NCBI RefSeq assembly: GCF_011752565.1
Contig: NZ_VWXK01000023.1
Coordinates: forward strand, 1-64,000
DNA from: Pantoea sp. Ap-967
GTDB taxonomy: Bacteria; Pseudomonadota; Gammaproteobacteria; Pseudomonadales; Pseudomonadaceae
Direction of reading: 5' to 3'
Length of the DNA stretch: 64,000 bases
How positions within the stretch are numbered: position 1 is the first letter of the stretch; each line of letters opens with the position of its first letter. The notes under the pieces are model-generated. The model saw only the letters and a program-made list of their open reading frames with translations. It was not told where the DNA came from and made no database searches. The position numbers and the translations under genes are program-made. This document shows, one piece after another, positions 41,879 to 51,513 of this stretch.

Positions 41879-42063
41879 GTTTGTTTCGGGCCAATGTTCA
41901 TGTGGCCATCGCGCGCGACCCCAACCCTTTCCCCTCGCAAAAATAATTTCACAATTTTCTGAAAAATCCCCGAACTGCCCCGTCTTCTTCCCCGCGCGCA
42001 ACAACTGATATCGATTCGTATTCTATTTTGCACCCCGGCGACTGCCCGGGGCGGGGATGTGGC

Positions 42064-44904
42064 ATGACTCAAACAACAAGCCGGAAGCCGCGCAGCGCGC
42101 GGGGTTGGTCGTTGCGCCTGAAAAACGTGGCAGGGGCTGGGGTGCTCGGCATGTGCAGCGCCCTGATTGCCTTGCCTGCCAATGCCGAAGCACCTGCAAG
42201 GCCCGACGCAGAACTGGCCCAGGTACACCCCTTCGACATCCCGGCGCAAAAACTGGCCATCGCCCTGATCACCTTTGGCCAGCAAAGCGGCCTGCAGGTG
42301 ACCGTGGATCCCGACCTGCTCGAAGGCCTGCGCAGCGCCCCGGTCCATGGCCAGCTGAGCAGCGAGGCGGCCTTGGCCGAGCTGCTGCTGGGCACCGGCA
42401 TCACCTGGGACTACGCCTACGGCGCGCTGATGTTTCGCCTGCTGCATGCCGACGCCGGCGCGGTCGAGCTGCACAACACCATGATCCTAGGCGACACCGA
42501 GGAAAACAGCTTCATGGGCGCCACGGTCATCGACCGCAAGGCCATCCAGGCGTTTCCCGGTGCCAACGGCGACATCACCACCCTGCTGCAGATGCACCCC
42601 AACGTGCAGTTCAGCAGCGACCAGAAAAGCTCCAGCACCCCCGGTGAAATCGACCCGGCCGATATCAGCATCAACGGCGCCAAGTTCTACCAGAACAGCT
42701 TCATGATCGACGGCATCTCGATCAACAACGACCTCGACCCAGGCTCCCACAGCTACAACGACACCCGCCAGTTCGACTCCACGCCCAGCCGTGCCCACGG
42801 CATCGCCCTGGACGCCGACCTGCTCGAAGAGATCAAGGTCTACGACAGCAACGTGCCGGTGGAATACGGCGGCTTCAACGGCGGCGTGGTCGACGCCATC
42901 ACCCGCCGCCCCAGCCAGGACCTGCACGGCAAAGTCTCCTACGCAATGAGCCGTTCGGAGTGGACCCGCTACCACATCAGTGGCGAAGACAAGGAAAGCT
43001 TCAAGAACTCCACCAGCGAGCAGAGCCAGCCCGAGTTCAAGAAGACCACCGTGCGTGGCACCCTCGAAGGGCATTTCAACGAAGACTTCGGCGCCTTGCT
43101 CAACTTCTCGCAGAAGCGCTCCTACCTGCCGCTGCGCACCCACACCAACGGCTACAACAGCCCCAACAGCGACAACGAGCAGGAGCAGACCCGCGCCCTC
43201 GACAACTTTCTGCTCAAAACCTACTGGAACATCAACGATCGCCTGACCCTGGACACCTCGATCGTCTATGCGCCGCAGGAAAACACCTACTTCCGTGAAG
43301 ACAGCGCCAATTCCAGCTTCACCAACATCAACGGCGGCTGGCAGGCCTCGCTGAAAACCACCTACGAAGGCGACAGCGCCCGCTGGACCCAGCAACTGGC
43401 GGTGACCGACCTGTACGCCTCGCGCGATTCCGAAAGCGACGAGTTCTACAACTGGTACTGGTCCACCAGCAAAGACTGGGGCAACCCCGAAACCACCAAC
43501 TCACGCAGCCAGCAGGGCGGCTACGGCAGCCTGTACCAGACCCAGCGCGGCCTTGACTACAAGCTCAAGGCCGACTGGCAAACCTTCGACCTCGGCGCTA
43601 CCCGGCATACCCTGAGCACCGGCCTGGAACTGGGCTACCAGCGTGCCACCTGGGAGCGCGAGGACGATGCCCTGGCGGTCACTGCCTTTACGCGCGACAA
43701 CGGCACCTCCTGTGGCAGCGACAGCACCTGCTCCATCGGGGCCCTGCTCAACGGCAGCCGCCGCCAGTACGGCAATGCCATGATGGTGTATGGCGCCGGC
43801 CGCGTTGAGCTGGAGCAGAAGAAGTACGCCCTGTTCGTTCAGGACGAGATTGGCTATGGCAACCTCACCCTGCGCCCGGGCCTGCGCTTCGAAGGCGACG
43901 ACTACATGCAGAAGAAGAGCCTGGCGCCGCGTTTGGCCGGTGACTACGACTTCTTCGGCGACCGCAGCACCGTGCTGGTGTTCGGCGCCAACCGCTATTA
44001 CGGGCGCAACCTGTTCAAGTACCGCCTGGCCGATGGCCGCCAGGCCTTCACCTCGCGTTACACCCGCAAGGCCCAGACCGACGCCTGGACGCTGGCCAGC
44101 ACCAACAGCAACCTCAGCCAGTTCCGCAGCATGGACATCCCCTACGATGACGAGCTGATGCTGGGCCTGAACCAGCGCTGGCTGAACACCGACTTCCAGC
44201 TCAAGTACATCAACCGCAAGGGCCACGACCAAATCTACCGTACCCGGCCCTATTACAACCTCGACGAGAAAGACATCCCCACCGGCTACAGCAAGGACTA
44301 CTACGTCTACCTCAACGCCGGCACCAGCGAAACCGAGAACGTCAGCCTGACCGTGACGCCCCTGCAACCGCTGCGATTCAAGGGCACCACCACCAGCGTG
44401 CAGCTGGCGCTGGACTGGTCGCGCAGCAAGGGCGCCCATGGCGCGACCTACGAAGCAGGGGTAGACCGCGAGGAGCTGGACAACGAGCCGGTGGTGTTCG
44501 ACGGCAAGCTGGTGCCCTACGAGGAGCTGCCGGCCAGCGATTTCAACCGGCCCTGGACCGCGCGCCTGGTGACCATCACCGACATCCCCCAGTGGAACCT
44601 GTCGGTGAGCAACTTCCTGCGCTACCGCGGCCCCTACGACCAGGTGGTGAAGGTCAGCCCCGACGCCGAGGTCGACGGCAAAACCTACAGCCGCTACGAA
44701 ACCGTTGCCACCGCCGCGGCCCCCACCTGGGACCTGCGCCTGGCCTGGGACATCCCCACCGGCAAGGACCAGGCGTTCTTCGTCAACCTCGACGTCACCA
44801 ACGTCACCGACCAGGTCAACAAGATCGCCAGCCGCACCTCTACCACCGTGGTCAGCTACGAAGTTGGCCGCCAGTACTGGCTGGAAATCGGCTACCGCTT
44901 CTGA
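42064..44904 (+). CDS. TonB-dependent outer-membrane receptor with STN signalling domain (FusA/YddB-like context)
   Basis: A protein of 946 aa with a signal peptide ending near ALIALPANAEA. The STN domain (FDIPAQKLAIALITFGQQSG through GTGITWDYAYGALMFRLLHA) signals to FecR; the plug domain includes INGAKFYQNSFMIDGISINN and EEIKVYDSNVPVEYGGFNGG, followed by a 22-strand barrel ending in a C-terminal aromatic (YWLEIGYRF). The operon order of receptor, M16 protease and ABC protein is that of E. coli yddB-pqqL-yddA and Pectobacterium fus genes, where the cargo is a protein such as ferredoxin. The long barrel loops fit a macromolecular ligand. The ATG at 42064 starts a positively charged signal peptide. 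Confidence 0.9.
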   Translation: MTQTTSRKPRSARGWSLRLKNVAGAGVLGMCSALIALPANAEAPARPDAELAQVHPFDIPAQKLAIALITFGQQSGLQVTVDPDLLEGLRSAPVHGQLSSEAALAELLLGTGITWDYAYGALMFRLLHADAGAVELHNTMILGDTEENSFMGATVIDRKAIQAFPGANGDITTLLQMHPNVQFSSDQKSSSTPGEIDPADISINGAKFYQNSFMIDGISINNDLDPGSHSYNDTRQFDSTPSRAHGIALDADLLEEIKVYDSNVPVEYGGFNGGVVDAITRRPSQDLHGKVSYAMSRSEWTRYHISGEDKESFKNSTSEQSQPEFKKTTVRGTLEGHFNEDFGALLNFSQKRSYLPLRTHTNGYNSPNSDNEQEQTRALDNFLLKTYWNINDRLTLDTSIVYAPQENTYFREDSANSSFTNINGGWQASLKTTYEGDSARWTQQLAVTDLYASRDSESDEFYNWYWSTSKDWGNPETTNSRSQQGGYGSLYQTQRGLDYKLKADWQTFDLGATRHTLSTGLELGYQRATWEREDDALAVTAFTRDNGTSCGSDSTCSIGALLNGSRRQYGNAMMVYGAGRVELEQKKYALFVQDEIGYGNLTLRPGLRFEGDDYMQKKSLAPRLAGDYDFFGDRSTVLVFGANRYYGRNLFKYRLADGRQAFTSRYTRKAQTDAWTLASTNSNLSQFRSMDIPYDDELMLGLNQRWLNTDFQLKYINRKGHDQIYRTRPYYNLDEKDIPTGYSKDYYVYLNAGTSETENVSLTVTPLQPLRFKGTTTSVQLALDWSRSKGAHGATYEAGVDREELDNEPVVFDGKLVPYEELPASDFNRPWTARLVTITDIPQWNLSVSNFLRYRGPYDQVVKVSPDAEVDGKTYSRYETVATAAAPTWDLRLAWDIPTGKDQAFFVNLDVTNVTDQVNKIASRTSTTVVSYEVGRQYWLEIGYRF

Positions 44905-44931
44905 CCCCATAAAAAAACCGTGGATAACCTG

Positions 44932-47715
44932 ATGAACAAGCTCATCGCGGGCCTGCTCGGCCCGCTGCTGCTCGGCGCGTGCGCCGCCGTGCCCGAACCT
45001 GACGCGCCGCTGCCCTGGGATGCCCAGGTGGTGCAGGGCCAGTTGGCCAACGGCCTGGCCTACCGCCTGGTGCGGGAAACCTCGCAGCCGGGCCGGCTGG
45101 ACCTGCGCCTGACCGTGCAGGCCGGTTCCGTGGACGAAACCGACGACCAGGTCGGCGTCGCCCACATGGTCGAACACCTGGCCTTCCACAGCCGCGCCGG
45201 CGGCGATCAGCAACTGCGCCAGCGCATGACCGGCCTGGGCTGGGTGCAGGGCCGCCACTTCAATGCGGTGACCAACTACGAGCGTACCCAGTACCTGATC
45301 GGCCCGCCCGCCGGCGTGCGCCAGGCGCCCCAGGCCCTGCAGGCGTTGGCCGACCTGGCCTTCGCCCGCGACTACAACGCCCAGGACCTGGAGCGCGAGC
45401 GGCCGATCGTGATCGAGGAATGGCGCGGCGGCCTGGGTGTGGCGCAGCGCATGAATGAACAACGCACCGCCTCCCAGCGCACCGGCTCGCGCTACCCCGG
45501 CCACCGCACCATCGGCAACGAGGCGGCGATTCGCTCGGCCAGTCTGGCCAGCCTGCAGGCCTTCCAGGGCCGCTGGTACCTGCCGAACAACATGGTGCTG
45601 TCGGCGGTGGGCGACTTCGACCCCAAGGTGATGCTGGCGCAGATCGAGCAGGCCTTCGGTTCGGCCAAGCCCGGCAAGCTCCCCAGCCGTGAGCAGCGTG
45701 AGCTGCCGCTGGACGACACGCTCAAGGTGTTCCGCCTGCAGGACACCCAGTCGGGCAGCAACCAGGTGGCGATGCTGTTTCGTTCCCACGAACCGGACAG
45801 CCGCGGCACCACCCGTGCCGCCCTGCGCGAGCGGCTGATCGACCGCATGGCCCTGGCTGCGATGCTCGACAGCTTGCGCCGCCAGCCGCGCGAGCCAGGG
45901 GTGCGCAGCCTGATCGTGCAGAAAACTTTGATTGGCGAACACTCGGCGGTACTCGGCATCGCCGCCGCCGTCGAAGGCCAGGCCCACGCCCAGGCGCTGC
46001 AGCAGTTGCTGACCGAGATCGAACGGCTGCGCCAGCACGGCTTCAGCGAGGCGGACCTGCAGCGCGAGCGTGAGCGAATCCGCAGGCTCGGTGACAAGAC
46101 CCTGGCCAATACAGCGCCGCGCACCTTCGAGCAGTGGGTCGAACAACTGAACAACGCGGCGGTGCAGGGCAATGCGGTCACCGAGCGCCAGGCCATCGCC
46201 GAGCGCTACCTCGACGTGCTGGGCAGCATCAGCCGCAGCGACCTGGATGCCCGCATGCGCCGCTGGCTGGCCAGCCCCGACCGGGTGCTGCAAGTCAGTG
46301 CCCCGGGCAATACCGAGGTGACGCTGCCAAGCGTTGCCCAGGTGCAGGCGCTGCAGGCCGAGCTGGCCGGCCGTGCCCTCGGCGCCCCGGCCCAGCAGGC
46401 GCCGGTTGCCGCCGCGCGGCCCAAGGTAGTGATGCCGCCACTGGCGGCAGCGGCCGATATCACCGGGCGCCAGGTTTTCCCTGAACAGCAGGTGGAGCAC
46501 TGGCAATTGAGCAACGGTGATCGCCTGGTCTGGCTCAAGCGCAATGGCCCGGAAGGCCAGTGGTTGCTGCAGGCGGAATCCTCTGCTGGCTACCAGCAGC
46601 AGGGCGCACCGGCCTGGCGCCTGCAGATGGCTGCCCAACTGGCGCTGCTTAGCCCGTCACCGGGCATGGACCCACAAGCCTTGGCCGACTGGCGCCAGCA
46701 GCAACGCGCCACGCTCAGCCTCGACCACCAGCCGCAACGCCTGCAGCTCAACCTGGCCGCTGCCCCGGAGCAGTTCCTGTTCCTCTTGCAGAGCTACCGG
46801 ATGAGCCAACGGGTGAGCGTCGACCCTGCCGTGTTCGACGAGGCCCGTGATGAAATGCTGGCGCGCCTGCGCAGCCGCCCGGGCGATGTGCGTGAGCAGC
46901 AGGAGCGTGTGCAGCGCACGCTGAAATACGGCGCCGACTACTGGCAGGCCCCGGATATCGCCAGCCTGGAAGGGCTCACGGTTGGCCAGCTGAGTGCCGA
47001 CTGGCGGCGCCTGTCTGGCGCCCCGGTCACCTACTACCTGATGGCCGACATCACCCCGCAGCAGCTTGAACCCCTGGTGCGCCAGGCGCTGGCGACCATT
47101 CCTCGGCAGCAGGCCGTGGCTAGCCAGCCGGCCTTGCAGCAGCCGGGCCAGCGCCGCGAAGACCTGGCCATTGCCCTGGAACCGCGTGCGGTCCTGCAGG
47201 CCAGCAGCTTCCAACCCCATGCCTGGAGCCCGGAGGCGGCGGCGCGGGTATCGCTGCTGCGCGACCTGGCCAATCAACGCCTGAAAGCCCAGTTGCGGGG
47301 CGAGGCGTCGGGTGTCTACCGCCTGCGCTTCGACACCGAGCTCAATGCCGACACCCAGCGCATCGAAAGCAGCCTGAGCTTTACCTGCGACCCGGCGCGA
47401 GTCGATGAGCTGTGGGCCATGGCCCAGAAGACCCTGGCCAACCTGCAGCCCGATGCCCACTGGCTGGTGGCCGAGCGCGCCGAGTTCCTGCGCCAGGAAG
47501 GCAAGCGCCGCGACGACCCGCAAACCCAGTTCAAGCGCCTGGTCCTCAGCGACCGCCATTGGCACGACCCGCGCTACCTGCAAACCCAAGCCCTGCTGCC
47601 CGAGGCCCTGACCCTGCCTGAACTGCAGCAGCAGGCCCTTGAGCTGTTCCCACGTGGCAATCAGGTGCAACTGCGCCTGCTGCCGTCGCCAACCGCCCTG
47701 GAGCAGGCGCTGTGA
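44932..47715 (+). CDS. M16-family zinc metalloprotease, PqqL/FusC-like
   Basis: A protein of 927 aa with the duplicated M16 architecture of periplasmic PqqL/FusC. The active site is HMVEH (H78, E81, H82), with downstream acid EE (162-163) in ERERPIVIEEWRGG. A short signal peptide with lipobox LLGAC (C17) suggests a periplasm-facing lipoprotein. The second half (residues about 500-920) is the inactive M16C-like lobe. In Pectobacterium FusC cleaves imported ferredoxin to free iron. The ATG at 44932 starts the lipoprotein signal; a GTG at 44920 is the alternative. It follows the receptor by 27 bases and overlaps the ABC gene by four. Confidence 0.92.
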   Translation: MNKLIAGLLGPLLLGACAAVPEPDAPLPWDAQVVQGQLANGLAYRLVRETSQPGRLDLRLTVQAGSVDETDDQVGVAHMVEHLAFHSRAGGDQQLRQRMTGLGWVQGRHFNAVTNYERTQYLIGPPAGVRQAPQALQALADLAFARDYNAQDLERERPIVIEEWRGGLGVAQRMNEQRTASQRTGSRYPGHRTIGNEAAIRSASLASLQAFQGRWYLPNNMVLSAVGDFDPKVMLAQIEQAFGSAKPGKLPSREQRELPLDDTLKVFRLQDTQSGSNQVAMLFRSHEPDSRGTTRAALRERLIDRMALAAMLDSLRRQPREPGVRSLIVQKTLIGEHSAVLGIAAAVEGQAHAQALQQLLTEIERLRQHGFSEADLQRERERIRRLGDKTLANTAPRTFEQWVEQLNNAAVQGNAVTERQAIAERYLDVLGSISRSDLDARMRRWLASPDRVLQVSAPGNTEVTLPSVAQVQALQAELAGRALGAPAQQAPVAAARPKVVMPPLAAAADITGRQVFPEQQVEHWQLSNGDRLVWLKRNGPEGQWLLQAESSAGYQQQGAPAWRLQMAAQLALLSPSPGMDPQALADWRQQQRATLSLDHQPQRLQLNLAAAPEQFLFLLQSYRMSQRVSVDPAVFDEARDEMLARLRSRPGDVREQQERVQRTLKYGADYWQAPDIASLEGLTVGQLSADWRRLSGAPVTYYLMADITPQQLEPLVRQALATIPRQQAVASQPALQQPGQRREDLAIALEPRAVLQASSFQPHAWSPEAAARVSLLRDLANQRLKAQLRGEASGVYRLRFDTELNADTQRIESSLSFTCDPARVDELWAMAQKTLANLQPDAHWLVAERAEFLRQEGKRRDDPQTQFKRLVLSDRHWHDPRYLQTQALLPEALTLPELQQQALELFPRGNQVQLRLLPSPTALEQAL

Positions 47716-49370
47716 AGGCCTTGCGCGCGTTCTACCGGCTCAGCCGCCCATTCTGGGCCAGCCGCCAGCAATGGCCGGCCTGGCTGATGCTGGCGGCGGT
47801 GATCGGCCTGGGGCTGTTGGTGGTGCAGATCAACGTGCTGATCAACAGCTGGAGCAAGACCTTCTACGACACCCTGGCGGCGTTCGACACCGGCGGGCTG
47901 TATGGCCTGGTCGGCGAGTATGGGCTGTACCTGGGCAGCTACGTGCTGATCGTCGTGGTGATGGACTACCTGCGCAAAGGGCTGGAACTGCGCTGGCGCC
48001 AGGCAATGACCGGGCGCCTGACCGATGCCTGGCTGGCCGACCAGGCCTTCTACCGCCTGGGCCTGACTGGCGAGCCGGACAACCCCGACCAGCGGATCGC
48101 CCAGGACATCGACCTGATGGTGGGCCTGAGCATCGAGCTGGTGGCGTCGTTGGTCATCAACCTGGCCCAGGTTGGCGCCTTCGTGGTGATCCTGTGGAGC
48201 CTGTCGGGCGTGCAGACGTTCAGCCTGTTCGGCGAGACGTTCACGGTGCATGGGTACCTGGTGTGGATCGTGCTGGCCTATACCCTGGTCGGCAGCGTGC
48301 TGACCCACCTGATCGGCAAGCCGCTGCACGCCTTGAACTACGAGCGCGAACACCGCGAGGCGGATTTTCGTGCCAGCCTGCTGCGCAAGCGCGACCACGC
48401 CGAGCAGATCGCCCTGTACCGCGGCGAGGCGGTGGAACGCGAACAGCTTGCCGGGCGTTTTCGCGCCATCGCCGACAACTGGCGGCAGTTGATGGGGCGT
48501 GAGCGCAACCTCAGTTTATTCACGGTTTCCTACGAGCGCTTGAGCCTTATCATTCCGGTGTTCGCCGCCTTGCCGGCGTTCATGGCCAAGGCCATCACCC
48601 TGGGTGGGCTGATGCAGATTCGCAGTGCGTTCAACGCGGTGCATGGCTCGCTCAGTTGGTTCATCAAGCTGTACACCAAGCTGGTGCGCTGGAGCGCGGC
48701 GCTGCAGCGCCTGGAGCAGTTCGAGCAGGCCATTGCTGCCAGCCGCCAGCAGCTGCTGGCAGCGCCACAGGGGGAATGCCTGTGCACCCAGGGGCTGCGC
48801 TTGTGCAAGCCTGATGGCGGCGTGCTGCTCGATGCCCGCGACCTGCGCGTAGGGCCGGGGGAATGGGTGCGCCTGGGCGGGCGCAGCGGGCTGGGCAAGT
48901 CGACGCTGCTGCGCACGTTGCAGGGGTTGTGGCCGTATTGCCTGGGTGAATGGCAGTTGCCGCCAGGGCGCAGTTTGTTGCTGCCGCAGAAGCCTTACCT
49001 GCCACGCATGAGCTTGCGTGCGCTGTTGGTGTATCCACAGGTTGGCGGGGTGGATGATCGGCTGTTGCAGCAGGCATTGGCGAATGTCGGGCTGGCCGGG
49101 CGACTGGATGACGAGCAGGAATGGGAGCGGGTGTTTTCAGGTGGTGAACAGCAGCGTTTGAGCCTGGCGCGGGCGTTGCTGTATCGGCCCGATACCCTGT
49201 ACCTGGATGAGGCGACCAGCCAGTTGGACCTGGGCAGTGCGCGGGAGTTGCTGGCGATGCTTCGGCGGGAGTTGCCCGGGTGTACGGTGGTGGGGGTGAC
49301 CCATCAGGAGGGGCTGGTTGGGTTGTTTGACCGGACCATTGAGTTGGAGAAACAGGCGGAGTTTGTGTAA
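47712..49370 (+). CDS. YddA/FusD-like ABC transporter, permease fused to ATPase
   Basis: A protein of 552 aa in the SbmA/BacA-YddA family: an ABC_membrane_2 domain (QINVLINSWSKTFYDTLAAF, RLTDAWLADQAFYRLGLTGE, NPDQRIAQDIDLMVGLSIEL) joined to an ATPase domain with Walker A GRSGLGKST, signature FSGGEQQRLSLARA and Walker B TLYLDEATSQLD. The start is GTG at 47712, overlapping the protease stop by four bases. In the Fus scheme this protein would move peptides or regulate import across the inner membrane; direction is unproven. It is the last gene of the cassette, followed by a REP pair. Confidence 0.92.
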   Translation: MKALRAFYRLSRPFWASRQQWPAWLMLAAVIGLGLLVVQINVLINSWSKTFYDTLAAFDTGGLYGLVGEYGLYLGSYVLIVVVMDYLRKGLELRWRQAMTGRLTDAWLADQAFYRLGLTGEPDNPDQRIAQDIDLMVGLSIELVASLVINLAQVGAFVVILWSLSGVQTFSLFGETFTVHGYLVWIVLAYTLVGSVLTHLIGKPLHALNYEREHREADFRASLLRKRDHAEQIALYRGEAVEREQLAGRFRAIADNWRQLMGRERNLSLFTVSYERLSLIIPVFAALPAFMAKAITLGGLMQIRSAFNAVHGSLSWFIKLYTKLVRWSAALQRLEQFEQAIAASRQQLLAAPQGECLCTQGLRLCKPDGGVLLDARDLRVGPGEWVRLGGRSGLGKSTLLRTLQGLWPYCLGEWQLPPGRSLLLPQKPYLPRMSLRALLVYPQVGGVDDRLLQQALANVGLAGRLDDEQEWERVFSGGEQQRLSLARALLYRPDTLYLDEATSQLDLGSARELLAMLRRELPGCTVVGVTHQEGLVGLFDRTIELEKQAEFV

Positions 49371-49377
49371 GTCGGTG

Positions 49378-49459
49378 CCGGCCTCTTCGCGGGGCAAGCC
49401 CGCTCCTACAGGTTGTGCACACTTCCTGTAGGAGCGGGCTTGCCCCGCGAAGAGGCCGG
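49378..49459. repeat. Inverted REP pair (GGGCAAGCCC family)
   Basis: CCTCTTCGCGGGGCAAGCCC is mirrored by GGGCTTGCCCCGCGAAGAGG around a short loop containing TTGTGCACAC. It flanks the right side of the Fus-like cassette and shares its stem with the left flank at 40115. Confidence 0.9.
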
Positions 49460-49470
49460 AACAGGAGAAC

Positions 49471-49728
49471 TCAGGCGCGCCTGCTGAACTGGGCCAACGC
49501 TGGCAGCAGCTGTTTGTCGATGGCCTGGCGCACGGCCGGCAGGATGGTCGCGCTGCCGGTATACATCTGCTCGACCATGCCCTTGAGCGCCCGCGCATTG
49601 GGCTCGGTCAACCCGCGCACCACCGCCTCGCAGGCCTGCTCGGCGCTGGCCCCGGCCGGAATGTCGAACCCGCGCGCGCGCAGGTGGCCTGCCAGGTCGT
49701 CCTGGTCAATCAAATCCGCATGCATCAT
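49471..49728 (-). CDS. Small conserved hypothetical protein
   Basis: An acidic, helical protein of 85 aa starting MMHADLIDQDDLAGHLRARG. It contains EQACEAVVRGLTEPNARALK and ends LPAVRQAIDKQLLPALAQFS. No signal peptide or transmembrane helix is visible. The double ATG at 49728/49725 has GGGA about 10 bases upstream; the frame continues to 49926, but that part lacks a family look. It lies between the Fus-like cassette and the carnitine genes as its own unit. Function unknown. Confidence 0.65.
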   Translation of the reverse strand: MMHADLIDQDDLAGHLRARGFDIPAGASAEQACEAVVRGLTEPNARALKGMVEQMYTGSATILPAVRQAIDKQLLPALAQFSRRA

Positions 49729-49955
49729 GGCTGTTGTCCCTTTTTTCACGACGAGAGAGCTGCTGTTGTTTACGACCGATTCTGTGTCCGCAGCGACAGC
49801 CTCGCAAGGGCAGAATGTCGCAATGGCTGGTTTGGCTAAGAACAGGTCGCTCCCGGCTAATTGCACACGCGCCGAAGCCAGCAGACTGCAGCCATTCACG
49901 GTCCACGAGGGTTTGGTCACCCTCATTCATGCACAGTGGATGTTGCTCGCTCTTG

Positions 49956-49990
49956 GCCCCGGATGCTCACGGCTTTCCGGGGCTTTTTTA
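49956..49990 (+). terminator. Strong terminator without a plus-strand gene upstream
   Basis: GCCCCGGA and TCCGGGGC pair around a 12-base loop and are followed by six T. On the plus strand no protein gene ends here: the previous plus gene stops at 49370, before a REP pair and a minus-strand gene. The roughly 230 bases before it (49729-49955) may encode a small RNA. Confidence 0.75.
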
Positions 49991-50003
49991 TGGGCACAAG
50001 ACC

Positions 50004-50037
50004 CCGGTAGGAGCGAGCGCAGCTCGCGAAGAGGCCC
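50004..50037. repeat. Single REP element
   Basis: GGTAGGAGCGAGCGCAGCTCGCGAAGAGGCC, a lone unit of the GAGCGCAGCTC family just before the cdhB stop codon region. Confidence 0.8.
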
Positions 50038-50042
50038 TCAAA

Positions 50043-50519
50043 TCATCCCACCGCCGGCAAACCAATCACCCGCTTGACGTAGGTGGCAGCTGCCAGATCC
50101 TGCTGCTGCTCCAACAACTGCCCCAGCAACGCCTGGCTCTGCGCCGAGAACGGCGCCGACTTCGGCCCGGCCAGATCCACATGCAACAGCATCTGCTCAC
50201 TGGCCGCCAATTCCCCGTCGAACCCGGCGCGGTGCAGGCTGTGGTACACATGCAGGCGCTTGCGATCAAACCCGATGATCTGCGTTTGCACCCACACCTC
50301 GCTACCCAGCTTCACCTCGTGCAGGTAATTGATGTGCGCTTCCAGGGTGAACAGCGAATGCCCGCTCTGCCCCCGGCTGTCGGCATCCAGGCCGATGCGC
50401 TCCATCAAGGCATCGGTGGCGTAGCTGAAAATCAACAGGTAGAAGGCGTCGCGCAGGTGCCCGTTGTAATCCACCCAGTCCTCCTGGACCTGGGTGCGGT
50501 AGGTAATCAGTGCTGGCAT
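50043..50519 (-). CDS. cdhB: Betainyl-CoA thioesterase
   Basis: A hotdog-fold thioesterase of 158 aa with the 4HBT-type active-site segment EDWVDYNGHLRDAFYLLIFS near residue 17. In the aerobic carnitine pathway it hydrolyses betainyl-CoA to glycine betaine and CoA, the third step. The ATG at 50519 gives the family start MPALITYRTQVQ. It lies 10 bases after cdhA on the same strand, as in P. aeruginosa cdhCAB. The product feeds the betaine route encoded further along in this window. Confidence 0.9.
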   Translation of the reverse strand: MPALITYRTQVQEDWVDYNGHLRDAFYLLIFSYATDALMERIGLDADSRGQSGHSLFTLEAHINYLHEVKLGSEVWVQTQIIGFDRKRLHVYHSLHRAGFDGELAASEQMLLHVDLAGPKSAPFSAQSQALLGQLLEQQQDLAAATYVKRVIGLPAVG

Positions 50520-50529
50520 CGCGCGCTCC

Positions 50530-51495
50530 TTAATCGCCAAAGGCCATGCCGTGGTTGGCCTTGCTGGTTTTCACCGCTTCCAGCACGGCCAGCAGGGTGT
50601 CGTCACGGTAGCGTTCCAGCGCGGCAATGCTGCGCTCGCCCAGTTGCTGCGCGGTGCCTTCGACCACATCGTCGATCAGCTTGTCGGTCAGCTCTGGCGC
50701 TGGCAGGTAGGTCCAGGGCAGTTTCAGCGCAGGGCCGAATTGGGCCATGAAGTGGCGCATGCCGGCGTCGCCCCCGGCCAGGGTGTAGGTGAGGAAGGTG
50801 CCCATGAACGACCAGCGCAGGCCCGCGCCGAAGCGGATCGCGTCGTCGATTTCACCGGTGCTGGCTACCCCATCGTTGACCAGGTGCAGGGCTTCGCGCC
50901 AAAGCGCTTCGAGCAGGCGGTCGGCGATGAAACCGGGCACTTCCTTGCGCACGTGCAGCGGGCGCATGCCCAGTGCCGTGTAGATGGTCTTCGCCGCTTC
51001 GATGGCTTCGGGGGCGGTACGCTGGCCGCCGACGATCTCCACCAGCGGCAGCAGGTACACCGGGTTGAACGGGTGGCCCACCACGCAGCGTTCGGGGTGG
51101 GTGGCCGACTCGTAGAACTCGCTGGGCAACAGCCCCGAGGTGCTGGAGCCGATGATCGCGTCGGGCTTGGCGGCCGCGCTGATTTTCGCGTGCAGGTCGA
51201 GCTTGAGGTCCAGCCGCTCTGGTGCGCTTTCCTGAATGAAGTCGGCGTCGCGCACGCATTCCTCGATGGTGGCCACGAAGCGCAGGCGCTCTGGCGATGC
51301 ACCCGGGGCCAGGCCTTGTTTCTGTAGGGCTGGCCAGGCATTGGCAATGCGCTTGCGCAGGGCCTGCTCGGCGCCGGGCGCCGGGTCCCAGGCGATCACG
51401 TCCAGGCCGTGGGCCAGGGCGCGGGCAACCCAGCCGCTGCCGATCACGCCGCTACCCAGGGCAGCGAAGGTCTTGATCTTGGTGATGAAGGGCAT
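50530..51495 (-). CDS. cdhA: L-carnitine dehydrogenase
   Basis: An NAD-dependent 3-hydroxyacyl-CoA-dehydrogenase-like enzyme of 321 aa that oxidises L-carnitine to 3-dehydrocarnitine. The Rossmann motif is ALGSGVIGSGW (G14, G16, G19). SSTSGLLPSEFYESATHPER and GHPFNPVYLLPLVEIVGG contain the catalytic histidine region, and EVPGFIADRLLEALWREALH the C-terminal helical domain. It stands between cdhC and cdhB with short gaps, giving a cdhC-cdhA-cdhB order of transcription. Confidence 0.94.
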   Translation of the reverse strand: MPFITKIKTFAALGSGVIGSGWVARALAHGLDVIAWDPAPGAEQALRKRIANAWPALQKQGLAPGASPERLRFVATIEECVRDADFIQESAPERLDLKLDLHAKISAAAKPDAIIGSSTSGLLPSEFYESATHPERCVVGHPFNPVYLLPLVEIVGGQRTAPEAIEAAKTIYTALGMRPLHVRKEVPGFIADRLLEALWREALHLVNDGVASTGEIDDAIRFGAGLRWSFMGTFLTYTLAGGDAGMRHFMAQFGPALKLPWTYLPAPELTDKLIDDVVEGTAQQLGERSIAALERYRDDTLLAVLEAVKTSKANHGMAFGD

Positions 51496-51513
51496 GTAGG
51501 TCTCCTGAGGGGT

